Positions 34,124 to 44,170 of a stretch of 64,000 bases of DNA are shown here, one piece after another; within the stretch, counting starts at the first letter, position 1, and each line of letters opens with the position of its first letter. Source of the DNA: Adiantum capillus-veneris (taxonomy: Eukaryota > Streptophyta > Polypodiopsida > Polypodiales > Pteridaceae); contig CM043953.1 of assembly GCA_014529385.2 (NCBI GenBank), positions 109,438,549 to 109,502,548 on the forward strand. The letters run 5' to 3'. The notes beneath the pieces were generated by a model. The model was not told the DNA's origin. It ran no database searches and saw only the letters and a program-made list of their open reading frames with translations. A program made the position numbers and the translations under genes.

Positions 34124-34546
34124 TCAAGGAAAGAGGATATTATATAAACCGGGTGGCCACCCTAAGGCTAGGCCTCTATCCTCATCATCTAGATAAATAA
34201 AATCGTTGTCCATGAGGCCATAGTCTTCCTCGGTCTCTATTAGTTCCTCTTCATCATCCTCTTGTGCAAGCATGCTAATCAAGAACCTCGCGATGCGTGG
34301 ATACTCATCTTGTGCAAAAGAATAAGCATGTGCCATTGGAGACACATTCGCTACTGGGTATGGATCACTAGTTAGCCATAGACGTATCAGCCATTCTAAC
34401 TCCTCAAAATTTCTCTCAGATGCAAGGCTCTCTATCAAATCCCATTCGCAAGAAAGTATAGGGTAGCATACGTAGAACACTTGAGGAAAAGACAAAGGGT
34501 ACCTTTCATCAAAAATAGAAGTGCATGACTCTGGTGAAGTAGCCAT
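34124..34546 (-). CDS. Inner element ORF4, small acidic protein of unknown function
   Basis: From ATG 34546 the frame gives about 140 residues (MATSPESCTSIFDERYPLSF). A mid part reads WDLIESLASERNFEELEWLI and RFLISMLAQEDDEEELIETE, and the tail is Asp/Glu rich (DNDFIYLDDEDRG) before LGWPPGLYNILFP. No family recognised. There is no signal peptide or obvious membrane segment, so it does not look like an envelope protein. It is the last ORF before the 3' LTR, a position where Athila/Tat elements sometimes carry extra ORFs. The frame is clean despite nonsense codons elsewhere in the element. Confidence 0.5.
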   Translation of the reverse strand: MATSPESCTSIFDERYPLSFPQVFYVCYPILSCEWDLIESLASERNFEELEWLIRLWLTSDPYPVANVSPMAHAYSFAQDEYPRIARFLISMLAQEDDEEELIETEEDYGLMDNDFIYLDDEDRGLALGWPPGLYNILFP

Positions 34547-34806
34547 TTCTGACAAGACAGATAGATTTGGTTAGGCCTTTAAAACATAAGAGTTGTTTTT
34601 GTGTGTTGCTTGAATCGACACGGGGAATTTGGACTTATATGTAAGATCTGATAGGGTGCTCTCTCGTTGCTAGTCGCTCTTGCTCTTTACTATTTTTGTT
34701 TTTTGTGAGTATAAGCTATATATATACATTCCCTAAGATTGGAATTGAGAGGTCAGGGAGGAAGGTCGAGAGGGGAGCGAGTGAATGATTGATGTTAGCA
34801 AACACT

Positions 34807-34817
34807 CCCCCCTTCCT
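34807..34817 (-). promoter_or_regulatory. Second polypurine tract-like sequence within the inner element
   Basis: Minus-strand AGGAAGGGGGG, identical over 11 bases to the PPT at 32902-32912, lies just after ORF3 and is followed on that strand by AGTGTTTGCTAAC. It could be a central PPT or the relic of an older 3' LTR junction. Confidence 0.5.
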
Positions 34818-34825
34818 TGGGTAGA

Positions 34826-35830
34826 TCATACCTTTTGGAATGAGGTCGTCACCTTTTGAAACCAATTGTTCCAAGTTGTTATGGGTGAAGGTTTTAACCA
34901 ATAGTTTTCGACCGCCCTATGCGTTTCATCTAGTTGCAAGGGTGGTAAGGTACTCTCCCATGATTTTATTTGCAACGTTGTTGTAGGTGGTGAACTTACC
35001 CCGGGAGGTGCAAACTCTTTCGTGCTTGTATGGATATGTACAGTGGTAGGTGGAGGTTGTGTCGAAGCTTCTATTTGCGTATAGGAACTACATGAAGAGC
35101 AAGAAGCTTCATTTGATTTCCCTGTTCCTGAGCTAGGTGGAACAAATCGTTCTTTCTTTGGTACCCAAACTAGCTCTAGATCGGGTGTGTAACATTCCAT
35201 GATTTTTTCCTTTCCGCGATTTTCAATTTGTTTTGGAGCCACAGGATTGGGTTTACATGGGCCAGGTGACAGGTAAGAGTACACTTTACGTTTGGGCACC
35301 CAGATTTGATCATTTCCTTCATAGTATCCTTGGGCTTCCAATAGTCGTTTAGGAATCCAACGCAGCGTTTCTTTACATTTCTTGGAGTGAGTGGTATGGT
35401 TCTTACTAGGTTTCCGTTTTTTTGCATCAACCATGCTCACTACAGAGGCTTTAGGGACCCACTTGTATGTTTTCTCTGTTATATTAGGATGGTTCTTGTG
35501 TGTCTCAAGCTTTCTTTCAACTACATCAGTTGAAGCTCTAGAGAGTTGGGCTATGGGGACGTATGGTTCAACCTCTTGGACATGCAATGTCTTGGGTTTT
35601 ATTTCCTTAGGCAATATCTCAGGGACTATGGCTTGAGTGGTAGGGCTAAGAGTTGGTTTTTGTGTTGTAACACCCCCAGTCCCCCAATCAATAGTGCATT
35701 TGGTGGCTATCATCCACGTGCGGCCTAGGTTTATATTACCCTCCATAGTTCCAGTAGGCATGACCAAAAAGTCTTGAGCTACAATGCCATTGTCATAACT
35801 GACAGAAGTGTGCCAGATTCCAAAAACCAT
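34826..35830 (-). CDS. Inner element ORF3: rest of a second aspartic-protease-like fold plus WVPK-repeat tail
   Basis: ATG 35830, about 334 residues. It overlaps the end of pol by 52 bases in the -1 frame. Residues 1-55 (SYDNGIVAQDFLVMPTG, NINLGRTWMIATKCTIDWGT) look like the second half of a retropepsin (the LGRxW and IDW elements). The first half, LLDTGAKYNLLSYGVW, lies at the C-terminus of pol. The tail is Pro/Thr/Lys rich with four spaced motifs: KWVPK, RWIPK, IWVPK and VWVPK. The function of the tail is unknown; an interaction or nucleic-acid-binding tail is possible. An A6 run (plus 35833-35838) at the junction could be a frameshift site or a one-base mutation. Confidence 0.6.
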   Translation of the reverse strand: MVFGIWHTSVSYDNGIVAQDFLVMPTGTMEGNINLGRTWMIATKCTIDWGTGGVTTQKPTLSPTTQAIVPEILPKEIKPKTLHVQEVEPYVPIAQLSRASTDVVERKLETHKNHPNITEKTYKWVPKASVVSMVDAKKRKPSKNHTTHSKKCKETLRWIPKRLLEAQGYYEGNDQIWVPKRKVYSYLSPGPCKPNPVAPKQIENRGKEKIMECYTPDLELVWVPKKERFVPPSSGTGKSNEASCSSCSSYTQIEASTQPPPTTVHIHTSTKEFAPPGVSSPPTTTLQIKSWESTLPPLQLDETHRAVENYWLKPSPITTWNNWFQKVTTSFQKV

Positions 35831-38800
35831 AGTTTTTTCTTGTTGACACCCTTGACTTGGATAATACTCTCAGATAGAGGTGGCTTCCCTAACTGACACC
35901 ACACCCCATAGGATAGCAGATTATATTTAGCACCCGTGTCCAATAAGGCGTTATATAGCACTTTTCCATAGGCGCTATTTAACTCAATAGGGTATCGTAG
36001 AGGTGTGTCAGTGTCCAACCCATCCTCTTCGATTTCCACGTGGAATGCATTTGTGACTCCAAGGTTAGCCTCTCGTTTTTGTCTTATACGTTGTTGTCGC
36101 TCCTTAGCCTCAGCTTGAGCTTGTATCTTGTTTAACTCGGTTTGTGCTTTGGCGGCCTTCTTTTGATGAATGGCCCGTAGTTCTTCTTGGCTTAAAGGAT
36201 CGTAATATCTTTTGAATTTACTCCCATTGAGGAATCCAATGGTTTCAACTCCATCAAGAGTTTCCACACGAAGGGTACCTTGTGGGGTAATTTCACATAC
36301 TCTATATGGTCCTTTACCAGCATATTTCAAGTTTTTCTTCTCTTTACGTACTTCATACATAAGGACTTTATCACCAACTTTGATGTCCTTGTCCTTCACA
36401 TTGCGATCAAACCACTTCTTTCTCCTATCCTTTTCCACAAGAGCATTTTGCACAGCCAACTGTCTCTCTTCGTCTAGTTTTTCTAAGATATACAAATGCT
36501 CGGTTAAGGGGTTACCATTCCATCCTTCTTGCGAAGCTACGCTAAGACTAGGAATGAAAAACTCCCAAGGCATAACTGCTTCTTGGCCGTATACCATTTT
36601 GAATGGCGTACAATTAATAGCCACTTTATAAGCAGTACGATAAGCCCATAGAGCAGATGTCAACTTCAAATCCCAATCAGTGCGATGAGCTCCTACCGTC
36701 TTGGTTAAAATAGAGATTAGAGTCTTGTTGGTGCTCTCGGCTTGTCCATTAGCTTGCGGGTAATAAGGTGTAGACTTATGGTGGGATATCATAAAGGTCG
36801 TGGTAAGCTCTCTTATTACCTCATTTATAAAATGGGTACCATTATCACTAACAATTTCAAAAGGGCAACCAAATCTTGTGATAATGTTCTCAAAAAGAAA
36901 CTTAGCTGTTGTCCTCGCGTCAGCTTTTTGTGAAGCCTTAGCTTCAGCCCACTTTGTTACATAGTCCGTAGCAACTAGAATATATCGAGATTGAGTGTTG
37001 CGAACTGCGGGACTAATTGGACCTACAACGTCTAAGCCCCATTTTTCAAATGGTTGGGTTACTTTAATAGGATGTAAGGGCATTCTGTCTTTGCGCTGTG
37101 TGGTCTTGTAATGTTGGCACTCATCACACCCTTTTGTAAAAAGTGATGCATCCTTAAATAAAGTTGGCCACAAATAGCCTGATTGTAGCACCTTTCTAGC
37201 AGTCAGGTCTCCTGAAAAATGTCCTCCTGCTATGCCCATATGTGCTTCTTGCAAGATATACAAATATTCATCCTCGCGGGCACAACGCCTAAGAATATCA
37301 TCCTTGCCTAGTCTATACAGAGTTCCGGCAATCAAACAATAGGGTTCACATTCTTTTACTAGCCTTCGAGCGATATCCTTACGAAGTTCCTTGGATGGAA
37401 AACCATTAACTAAAAAGTTAACAATGTTCTCAGTCCATTCAGGCATAGTCTCAACTATGAATAGGGAAGTATCGGGTAATTCATCATCAACTCCTGTAGG
37501 GGCTTCACCATTGGGTATGCGAAACAAATGATCAGCCATGACGTGCCTTTTACCGGGTCTCACTACAATCGTGAAATCAAACTCCAGAAGAATTAACAAC
37601 CATCGTGTGATTCTTCCTGTGGAGCATGGCTTGTTTACCAGATATAGCAACGCTTGATGGTCCACATAAAATACAAACTTGTTTGCCAGAAGGTAGTAGC
37701 GAAATTTCTTTACTGCATAAACCATTGCCAAACCTTCTCGCTCTGTAGTGGTATAGTTCCTTTCAGCATCGTTCAATTGACGGCTTACAAAGCTAATGGG
37801 ATAGTCCAATTTATGTTCTCCTGGTTGAGTGAGAACACACCCAATAGCAAAGTTTGATGCATCAATATGCACATGGAAAATGACATCCCAGTTAGGTGTC
37901 CTTAAAATCGGAGCACTTGCTAGTGTTTTCTTCAATTGTTCATAGGCCTGGTCACACTCTTCAGTCCATTTAAATTCAATGAGAAGCTTGTACAAAGGAC
38001 GTGCTATCTCAACGAAAAATAAAATAAACCGTCGATAATAACCCACGTGTCCCATGAACCTTTGAACTCCCTTGTAATTGGTTGGTGGTGGTAACTCTAG
38101 AATCACTTTAATTTTGCTCTCATCGGTTGAGATACCATTCTTGGATACTATATGCCCTAAAATAACTCCATGCTTTACCCAAAATTGGCATTTGAACGGG
38201 TTCAATGAGATACGATATAACCTACACTTTTCAAACACCTTCCGCAAACATGATAGATGTTCTTTCCAAGAAGAGTAAACACAAAGGTCGTCTAAGAAAG
38301 CTTCACAAAACTCTCTCAAATATTCTTTAAAAGCAGTGTTTATTAATCGTTGGAATGTAGCAGGGGCATTTGTTAAGCCAAAAGCCATCACACGAAATGC
38401 AAACACACCAAATTCTGTGATGAAGGCAGTTTTAGCTTGGTCCTCTAGCGCTATCGTGATTTGGTTGTAGCCTGAGTACCCATCTAGAAAGCTATAAGCT
38501 TCCTTGCCTGCAACTCTTTCGAGTACATGTTCGGAATATGGTAGGGGGTAATGGTCTCTTCTAGTAGCTGCATTAACTTTTTTGAGGTCCACGCACACCG
38601 TGAGTTTCCCATTCTTTTTTGGCACGATAACTATCGGAGACACCCATTCAGAGTGTTCAATAGGATATATGAACCCACATTTGATAAGATTTTCTAGTTC
38701 TTCTTGAATGATCTTTGCGTACTTAGGATTCATCGGGTAGGGTCTTTGTTGTACGGGCTTCGCAGTGCTAATCATAGGGATTGTATGTTGGACCACAGAA

Positions 38801-39972
38801 GGTGGAATACCTTTCATATCATGGTATGTCCAAGCGAATACGTCCTTGAATTCCTTGAGAAGCTCTTTGAGGACCGCCTCTTCAACTTCTGTGAGGTCTT
38901 GGGCAATAAAAACAGGTTTTGATTCTTCACCGGGGTCAGCTAATTCTATTTCTTTAACTATTGCCGGACCATCATAGATTCCATTATTCCCATCGATAGG
39001 TATTCTTTGGGCTTTTGTGTACACAACCTTTGCTTCCCCTGTGGTGTAAGATTTGAAATGTTCTGGTGCAGGATGCAAGTCTGTGGATTCTGGTTGTGCT
39101 TTGGTTTGTGCTTCCATTTCTGCTTTCTTGTGTTGTCGAGCTAACTCTTGGTTTTGACGCCTCCTTGCAGTGCGGCTCAACTTTGGCTTGTCTATGATCT
39201 CTAATTGGGCTATGTCATGGGATCGTGGTCTACACCACATAACATTTTGGAGATATTCACCCCAATTGTCTACCAATTTTCGATGAGCATCACATGCTCG
39301 TATATAACTGAGCCATTCTGCTGAGGATCTCTTCTTTTTTATCCTAGCACGTACATTGGCTCGATATCGACGCCTCTTAAGGTTTTTCTTTTTCTTATTT
39401 GAGACCTGCTTTTGATTTGCATTTAGATCTGGCTCACTAAAGGAGTCCTCGTTGGTGTCCTCTCCACTCTCAGGGGAGCTATCATCGGTTGATGTGCTCG
39501 GTCCTTCCGAATGTTTTGACTCTGAACTTGCTCCACTCTCTAATTCATGAGATTCAGAATCCGTTTCACTCTGGGAGTCAGTGTCCAAGTCGTGTTGGTC
39601 AAAGTCTTCTATTGAGCTATCGGTGTCACTGTCAGATTGGTCCACAATTGCCTTGCCCTTAGAAGATGCATGTATGGCACTTATCATGTTAAGAGGTGCA
39701 ATTTGTGGTACCTCTTCCCCCTCTGGTGTGACCCAAGTGGTTCCTCTATTTCCCCAGGTATCTATGGTTGCAGCTAGGTGTACCCAGTCTACGTTGTCTG
39801 ATTCCGTCATACCCGGTAACACATCCATGTAAGGGGAATCTTGGCCAATGTCTGTATCCTTCTTACAAGTGTAACAATATTGTAGTGGGGCCGAGTGAAC
39901 GGTGGTGTCAGAGCGATGATCAATAATGGTTTTACTCCCTAAGGGGTGTACCTTACCAGTCACCAAATCCAC
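35779..39972 (-). CDS. Inner element Pol: RT, RNase H, integrase and start of an extra protease-like domain
   Basis: A 1,397-codon open frame with no internal stop; the first codon is GTG, so it is probably reached from gag by a frameshift. Residues about 100-330 are a Ser/Asp/Glu then Lys/Arg-rich linker. RT has VCVDLKKVNAATRRDHYPLP (about 462) and the catalytic AFLDDLCVYSS (about 557). RNase H has HIDASNFAIGCVL (about 704). Integrase has the HHCC finger (CDECQHYK, about 950) and DDE residues in ATDYVTKWAEA (1005), VSDNGTHF (1043) and NGQAESTNKTL (1072). The C-terminal region has KVGDKVLMYEVRKE and YAGKGPYRVCEI; no chromodomain. After a Gln/Lys-rich linker the frame ends with LLDTGAKYNLLSYGVWCQLG (about 1345), a protease-like DTGA motif in an unusual place. 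Confidence 0.93.
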   Translation of the reverse strand: MDLVTGKVHPLGSKTIIDHRSDTTVHSAPLQYCYTCKKDTDIGQDSPYMDVLPGMTESDNVDWVHLAATIDTWGNRGTTWVTPEGEEVPQIAPLNMISAIHASSKGKAIVDQSDSDTDSSIEDFDQHDLDTDSQSETDSESHELESGASSESKHSEGPSTSTDDSSPESGEDTNEDSFSEPDLNANQKQVSNKKKKNLKRRRYRANVRARIKKKRSSAEWLSYIRACDAHRKLVDNWGEYLQNVMWCRPRSHDIAQLEIIDKPKLSRTARRRQNQELARQHKKAEMEAQTKAQPESTDLHPAPEHFKSYTTGEAKVVYTKAQRIPIDGNNGIYDGPAIVKEIELADPGEESKPVFIAQDLTEVEEAVLKELLKEFKDVFAWTYHDMKGIPPSVVQHTIPMISTAKPVQQRPYPMNPKYAKIIQEELENLIKCGFIYPIEHSEWVSPIVIVPKKNGKLTVCVDLKKVNAATRRDHYPLPYSEHVLERVAGKEAYSFLDGYSGYNQITIALEDQAKTAFITEFGVFAFRVMAFGLTNAPATFQRLINTAFKEYLREFCEAFLDDLCVYSSWKEHLSCLRKVFEKCRLYRISLNPFKCQFWVKHGVILGHIVSKNGISTDESKIKVILELPPPTNYKGVQRFMGHVGYYRRFILFFVEIARPLYKLLIEFKWTEECDQAYEQLKKTLASAPILRTPNWDVIFHVHIDASNFAIGCVLTQPGEHKLDYPISFVSRQLNDAERNYTTTEREGLAMVYAVKKFRYYLLANKFVFYVDHQALLYLVNKPCSTGRITRWLLILLEFDFTIVVRPGKRHVMADHLFRIPNGEAPTGVDDELPDTSLFIVETMPEWTENIVNFLVNGFPSKELRKDIARRLVKECEPYCLIAGTLYRLGKDDILRRCAREDEYLYILQEAHMGIAGGHFSGDLTARKVLQSGYLWPTLFKDASLFTKGCDECQHYKTTQRKDRMPLHPIKVTQPFEKWGLDVVGPISPAVRNTQSRYILVATDYVTKWAEAKASQKADARTTAKFLFENIITRFGCPFEIVSDNGTHFINEVIRELTTTFMISHHKSTPYYPQANGQAESTNKTLISILTKTVGAHRTDWDLKLTSALWAYRTAYKVAINCTPFKMVYGQEAVMPWEFFIPSLSVASQEGWNGNPLTEHLYILEKLDEERQLAVQNALVEKDRRKKWFDRNVKDKDIKVGDKVLMYEVRKEKKNLKYAGKGPYRVCEITPQGTLRVETLDGVETIGFLNGSKFKRYYDPLSQEELRAIHQKKAAKAQTELNKIQAQAEAKERQQRIRQKREANLGVTNAFHVEIEEDGLDTDTPLRYPIELNSAYGKVLYNALLDTGAKYNLLSYGVWCQLGKPPLSESIIQVKGVNKKKLWFLESGTLLSVMTMAL

Positions 39973-40052
39973 TCTAAGGACAGAGCTTGGAATTGCAAAT
40001 AGACATGATTTTTAGACCAATCGTGAACCATTTGTGCTTCCCTCATGAATGG

Positions 40053-43000
40053 TCATCGTAAAATCATTTCATATGACATAAGGTGTTTAGAGAAATCCAT
40101 TACAATGAACGTATGTCGTACCTTGTGTCCTAGAACTTTGATCTTAAGATCCTTGAGCATCCCCATAGGTTTGGCTATGGTACCATTTGCCATCTTTACC
40201 ACAATGTTAGTAACACTGAGGCGGGGTTTTCCCATGGATTCCCAACAATCTTTTGTAACGATGCTAACTCCCGCACCACCATCAAGAATTCCCTTTATAG
40301 TTAATCCCTTGGTAGTGATGGGTAGGGTCGCATTAGACTCGTCGCCTTCAAAATACTGCCCTAATTCGTTAATGGGTACCTCGATCACAGACTCGTGTCC
40401 ATCTAAGTCAAGTGATTGCACATGATTTTCCTCATCAATCATAATCGAGTCAGGCCTATTTGGTTGCGCAAACTGCGGTAATCCCGTTCGTAGCTCTCCG
40501 TTAAGGAATGCTCGAAGTGCAAGGAATAACTCAGGATCTCCATACAGCTTTGCTATGATCGTGGTTCGGACCTCAGAAGACATGAAGTCCACTAGTTTGG
40601 CAACATTCATTGGCGTTTTGCAGGGTGTAGGTCCTTGACTAGGAACTGGTGAGGATGGAATCTCATATTCCTCAATGGGATCAGGTATTCCTTCGTTAAA
40701 CATCCTTTCCAACAAGAAGGGTGTATGCTCACTTTCTGATGTCCCGTCCTCACTCCCTTCTTGGATGATACTAGATATGGCTAACGGTCTATGGTTCATG
40801 TGGGGTGGATGAACTTGCGTGGGAAACACTATGTCATGAATTTTGACATGCATGGGTTCTGGTTCTAGTTTCCTTTGAGTTTCCTCCACCAAACCTCTTA
40901 GATGTTTCACCTGCTCAATCTCATGTACTGGGTTTGGGTACGTCCCAATCTTCTTCTTTCGATTCTTCCCTTTTTGCCCCTGCGGTTTATCTTGGGGGTC
41001 TTGGATTGGATTTGGAAACACTTGTGGTGTTTTCAGAGGCTCTTTATGGTTTTCTCTTATTCGGTTTTCATTTGGTTCCATGTTACGGTTTTCTTTGTCG
41101 GTCTTTCCCTTTGTGGTATTGGTTCTAGTCTCCATTGTCTCGATTGAATCTGAATCATCCTCGAGGTCATTCATATACACGGGGTCATCTCCTGTTCCTA
41201 TGTTTGTTTTGGAACTTGGCTTTGAATTTTCCGTATTCTGCGACTTCTTCCTTCGTGTCTTCTTTTTCTTTGCTTGCATAACTGACGCGGTATCTCTCTC
41301 TTCGAGGATATGGCCTGGCCCTTGAAGCATGGACCGTGTAATCGCATAAGCGGGTGCGACGGGTGGTATTGGCGACGTCACACTAGCAATTTCGACCAAA
41401 TTTAGGGGGGTGATTTTAGGCGCATTTGGGTTATAGGGACATTGGGCAATCAAGTGATCTATGCCACAATGATTACATGTGAGTATTGGCATTGCAGACG
41501 TGCTCCCTTGATTCATTTGCATTTGTGCAGCATTCTTTTGCAGCCTAATAGGGCACTCCGCTGCCCGATGTGGTCCACCACACTCGTAGCATTGAAGAGG
41601 TGGCCTCCTAGCCTGGGTGTTGATATTTTGACCTCTGGATGCGAGAGCAGCAGTTTGATAAACCAGCTTGACTTGCCCCCAACAATCTTCCATGCAGTAT
41701 ATAGGACACTCTTCCAATGTATCAAGTCCGTAGGCAATACTAGTGTCTATTTCCTCCTCACAGCCATCTGCATAAGCATTTGATGGCTCGCAACCCACTT
41801 GGTTCATAGGGGCGACTCTTGGATGCGGGGGCTGCGGTCCTAGCACAGGAGGTGGTAGCGGTGTAGCTTGTACAACATTTTGAGATCTAGGGACCATGTG
41901 TTGCGGTAGTTGCTCAACAGGTGGAGCAGGCATCAATACAGGAGCTCGAGGCGCATCCGTCCAAGCTACAGGTGGTCTATTTGCCATCATACGTTTGATC
42001 ATTAAACAATCCTTAGCTTGGTGACCATACCTACCACATGCGTTGCAAGTTCCATTGAATTTTACTCTAAACGTAGGGCACTCACTAGTGCTATGTGGAC
42101 CTAAGCAAATGGAACACCATTGTTGCTCCCTTCTTGGAAACATGTGACTATTGTGAGGGGGTCGATTATCCTTAAGAGACTCTTGGAATGCCTTGGTGAG
42201 GTCTGTCAAGAATGTCTCAAATACCTTTGGCTCATTGGCAATGGGCTTTGCAGTCATGGGTTCATACTCAATGGCTTGTGAGCTAGTGGATCTCGTGTCG
42301 GTAGACACCCTCATGCCTGCTATCATCAAGTTGTCCTCCAATTGGATTACATTGGCAGTGACATCTTCCCAGGTTGTGATACCTCTAATCACTAGTCCAT
42401 TATAGATTCCTTCATTCCTCAAACCTCGAATGAATCGATCAAGCAGTTGGTTATTGTTGAAGCGCTCATTTACAGGGCAACGAGAGTTTAAGTGCTTTAG
42501 ACGACTAATGAAGTGCCTTACTGACTCTCCTTCCTTACGTTCGGCCTTCTATAGCTGAGATGCTACACCCCAAAGCACACCTTCTCGTATGTACTCCTTT
42601 AGAAACAACCTTCGAAGGGTAGGGTAGATTGTTTTCTCGTCCACCCTTAGGGTCCTATACCAATCTCCAGCCTTCCCACTTAATGTCAAGCTTAAAGCAT
42701 TGCACTTATGTAGTTCATTGCGTTCCCCTAAGGAATCACATACTTGTTCAAACACTTCAATGTGTTTCCTAGCATCTTCGTCCCCATTGAATTTTTGCGT
42801 GAGTTTGGCAATTTGTACTGCCTTACTTCTAGGCTCTCTATCAGATGCATGACGCATATTTTCCGCGATAGATCGACCTATGGTTTGAGCAAACGCTGCC
42901 AAGTCACCTATGTGAGGAGGCAGGGCCGGTGGAGGTACTCTTGGAATCATATGTGGGAGAGGGACGGGTACCGGTCTTGGCATATGTGTGGATGATGCAG

Positions 43001-43631
43001 GATATGGAACATAACCGGGCATAGGTCTACTCGGATAAGGGCTAAGGAGTGGCACTCGAGGAGCATAAACAAGTGGTACAATTGGAGGTGTGGGGGCCAT
43101 GTGTGCATAAGGGGCTAGAGGCACATACGGTCGAGGCCCCATATTAGGTACTGCGACACTAGGTAGTGGCACTGCCCTAACCGTAGATGTCATCGGTACA
43201 TTCTCTGTCAGGCTTATCCCTGGAGTGAGCACTGTGTTTTCCTTAATAGAGGGTTCAGCCAAGTTAGGGAAGCTAAAGTTGTCGCTCGGAGGCTCAGATT
43301 GCATAGAGACCCCAGGTGAAATAACGTAAGATGGGTCCATGGGGCTCATTAGAGGAGTCTCCATTTGTGATAGAGTAGGCTGTTGAGCCTTGCTTGTATC
43401 CAGAAATCTCATGGGGCCAGTTGAGAGTATATTTACCCCTCGGTTTTGCCTTTCTGATTGAATAATGCCATGGATAACATTACAGATCATTTTCTGTTGA
43501 TCTTCGATGCTCGTGGCACTAGAAGTGGATTGTACAATCTCTATCCATCCTACATGGTAGGCGTGGCCAGAGTGTAGATCCGTCAACACCTCAGTGTGGA
43601 GGTCGTATGTCCAATGATCATTAATGAACAA
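40053..43631 (-). pseudogene. Inner element Gag and first protease, one frame with two nonsense codons
   Basis: One continuous frame runs from about 43631 (non-ATG edge) to 40053 with TAG at 42549-42551, and stops at TGA 40050-40052 inside the protease where ILGRPFM would be expected. Order: a Pro/Met-rich stretch; the gag core (KFNGDEDARKHIEVFEQVCD, LSGKAGDWYRTLRVDE); four CCHC knuckles, namely CSICLGPHSTSEC and CNACGRYGHQAKDC (about 42010-42120), CYECGGPHRAAEC (about 41560-41600) and CNHCGIDHLIAQC (about 41430-41485); a long Lys/Pro linker; and a retropepsin with DGGAGVSIVTKDCWESMG. Three knuckles have only three residues between the second Cys and His. Gag would package element RNA; the protease would cleave Gag-Pol. 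Confidence 0.88.
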
Positions 43632-43636
43632 TCCTT

Positions 43637-44170
43637 CTAGAGTCGACGTGTTAACGGTTTCTTGTGAGGTAGAAGCAATGTTGCTCCCCGTGTTTTACTT
43701 GTCACCAACGGTACTCTAGAGGGAACTTCTGAAGGAGGCAGCTCAACAGGGACTTCTTGGTAAGAAGTTGGCAGGATATCCACATGGACACTCTTTGGGG
43801 GTGTGGGGTACACGCGCGATGTGAAAGGAGAGTCCACTTCCCCATCCCCTTCGTGTGCTTCATTTGCATCAGGTTCCGAGCGAGTAGCTCTACCTAATGT
43901 TTCCATGAAACGGCTAAACATACTAGTACTAGGCTGTGGAGCTTCGGGAGGTGCATGGCCTTCTCTCTCAGTGTTTTGGGTAGGGTATGCTTCCATGATT
44001 TCTGAGTCGGAGGAGGAATCACTAGCGGCTATTTTAGGGTCTTGGGTGGTGCTACCTTGTGTCCCCGCTGAGGGTCTAGATCCTATCGTGGATGGGTAAT
44101 GGGTGTCCGTATGAGCAGAGGCACCCTCAATATGCTCGTGTTCTAGCACCCGCCCAGAGCGTAAGTGCAT
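43637..44170 (-). pseudogene. Inner element Gag N-terminal ORF
   Basis: ATG 44170 starts MHLRSGRVLEHEHIEG, a start resembling other plant gypsy Gags. The 177-codon frame is Ser/Pro/Glu rich (SDSSSDSEIMEA, PPKSVHVDILPTSYQEVPVE) and ends at a TAG at 43637-43639. The following Gag frame continues in another phase a few codons upstream of this stop, so a frameshift mutation or a separate small ORF are both possible. No domain is recognised. Confidence 0.7.

Noticed and set aside
34124-35830. Envelope-like gene in the inner element
   Set aside because: Neither ORF3 nor ORF4 shows a signal peptide, transmembrane segment or furin-like site. ORF3 begins with a protease-like fold and is Lys/Pro rich.
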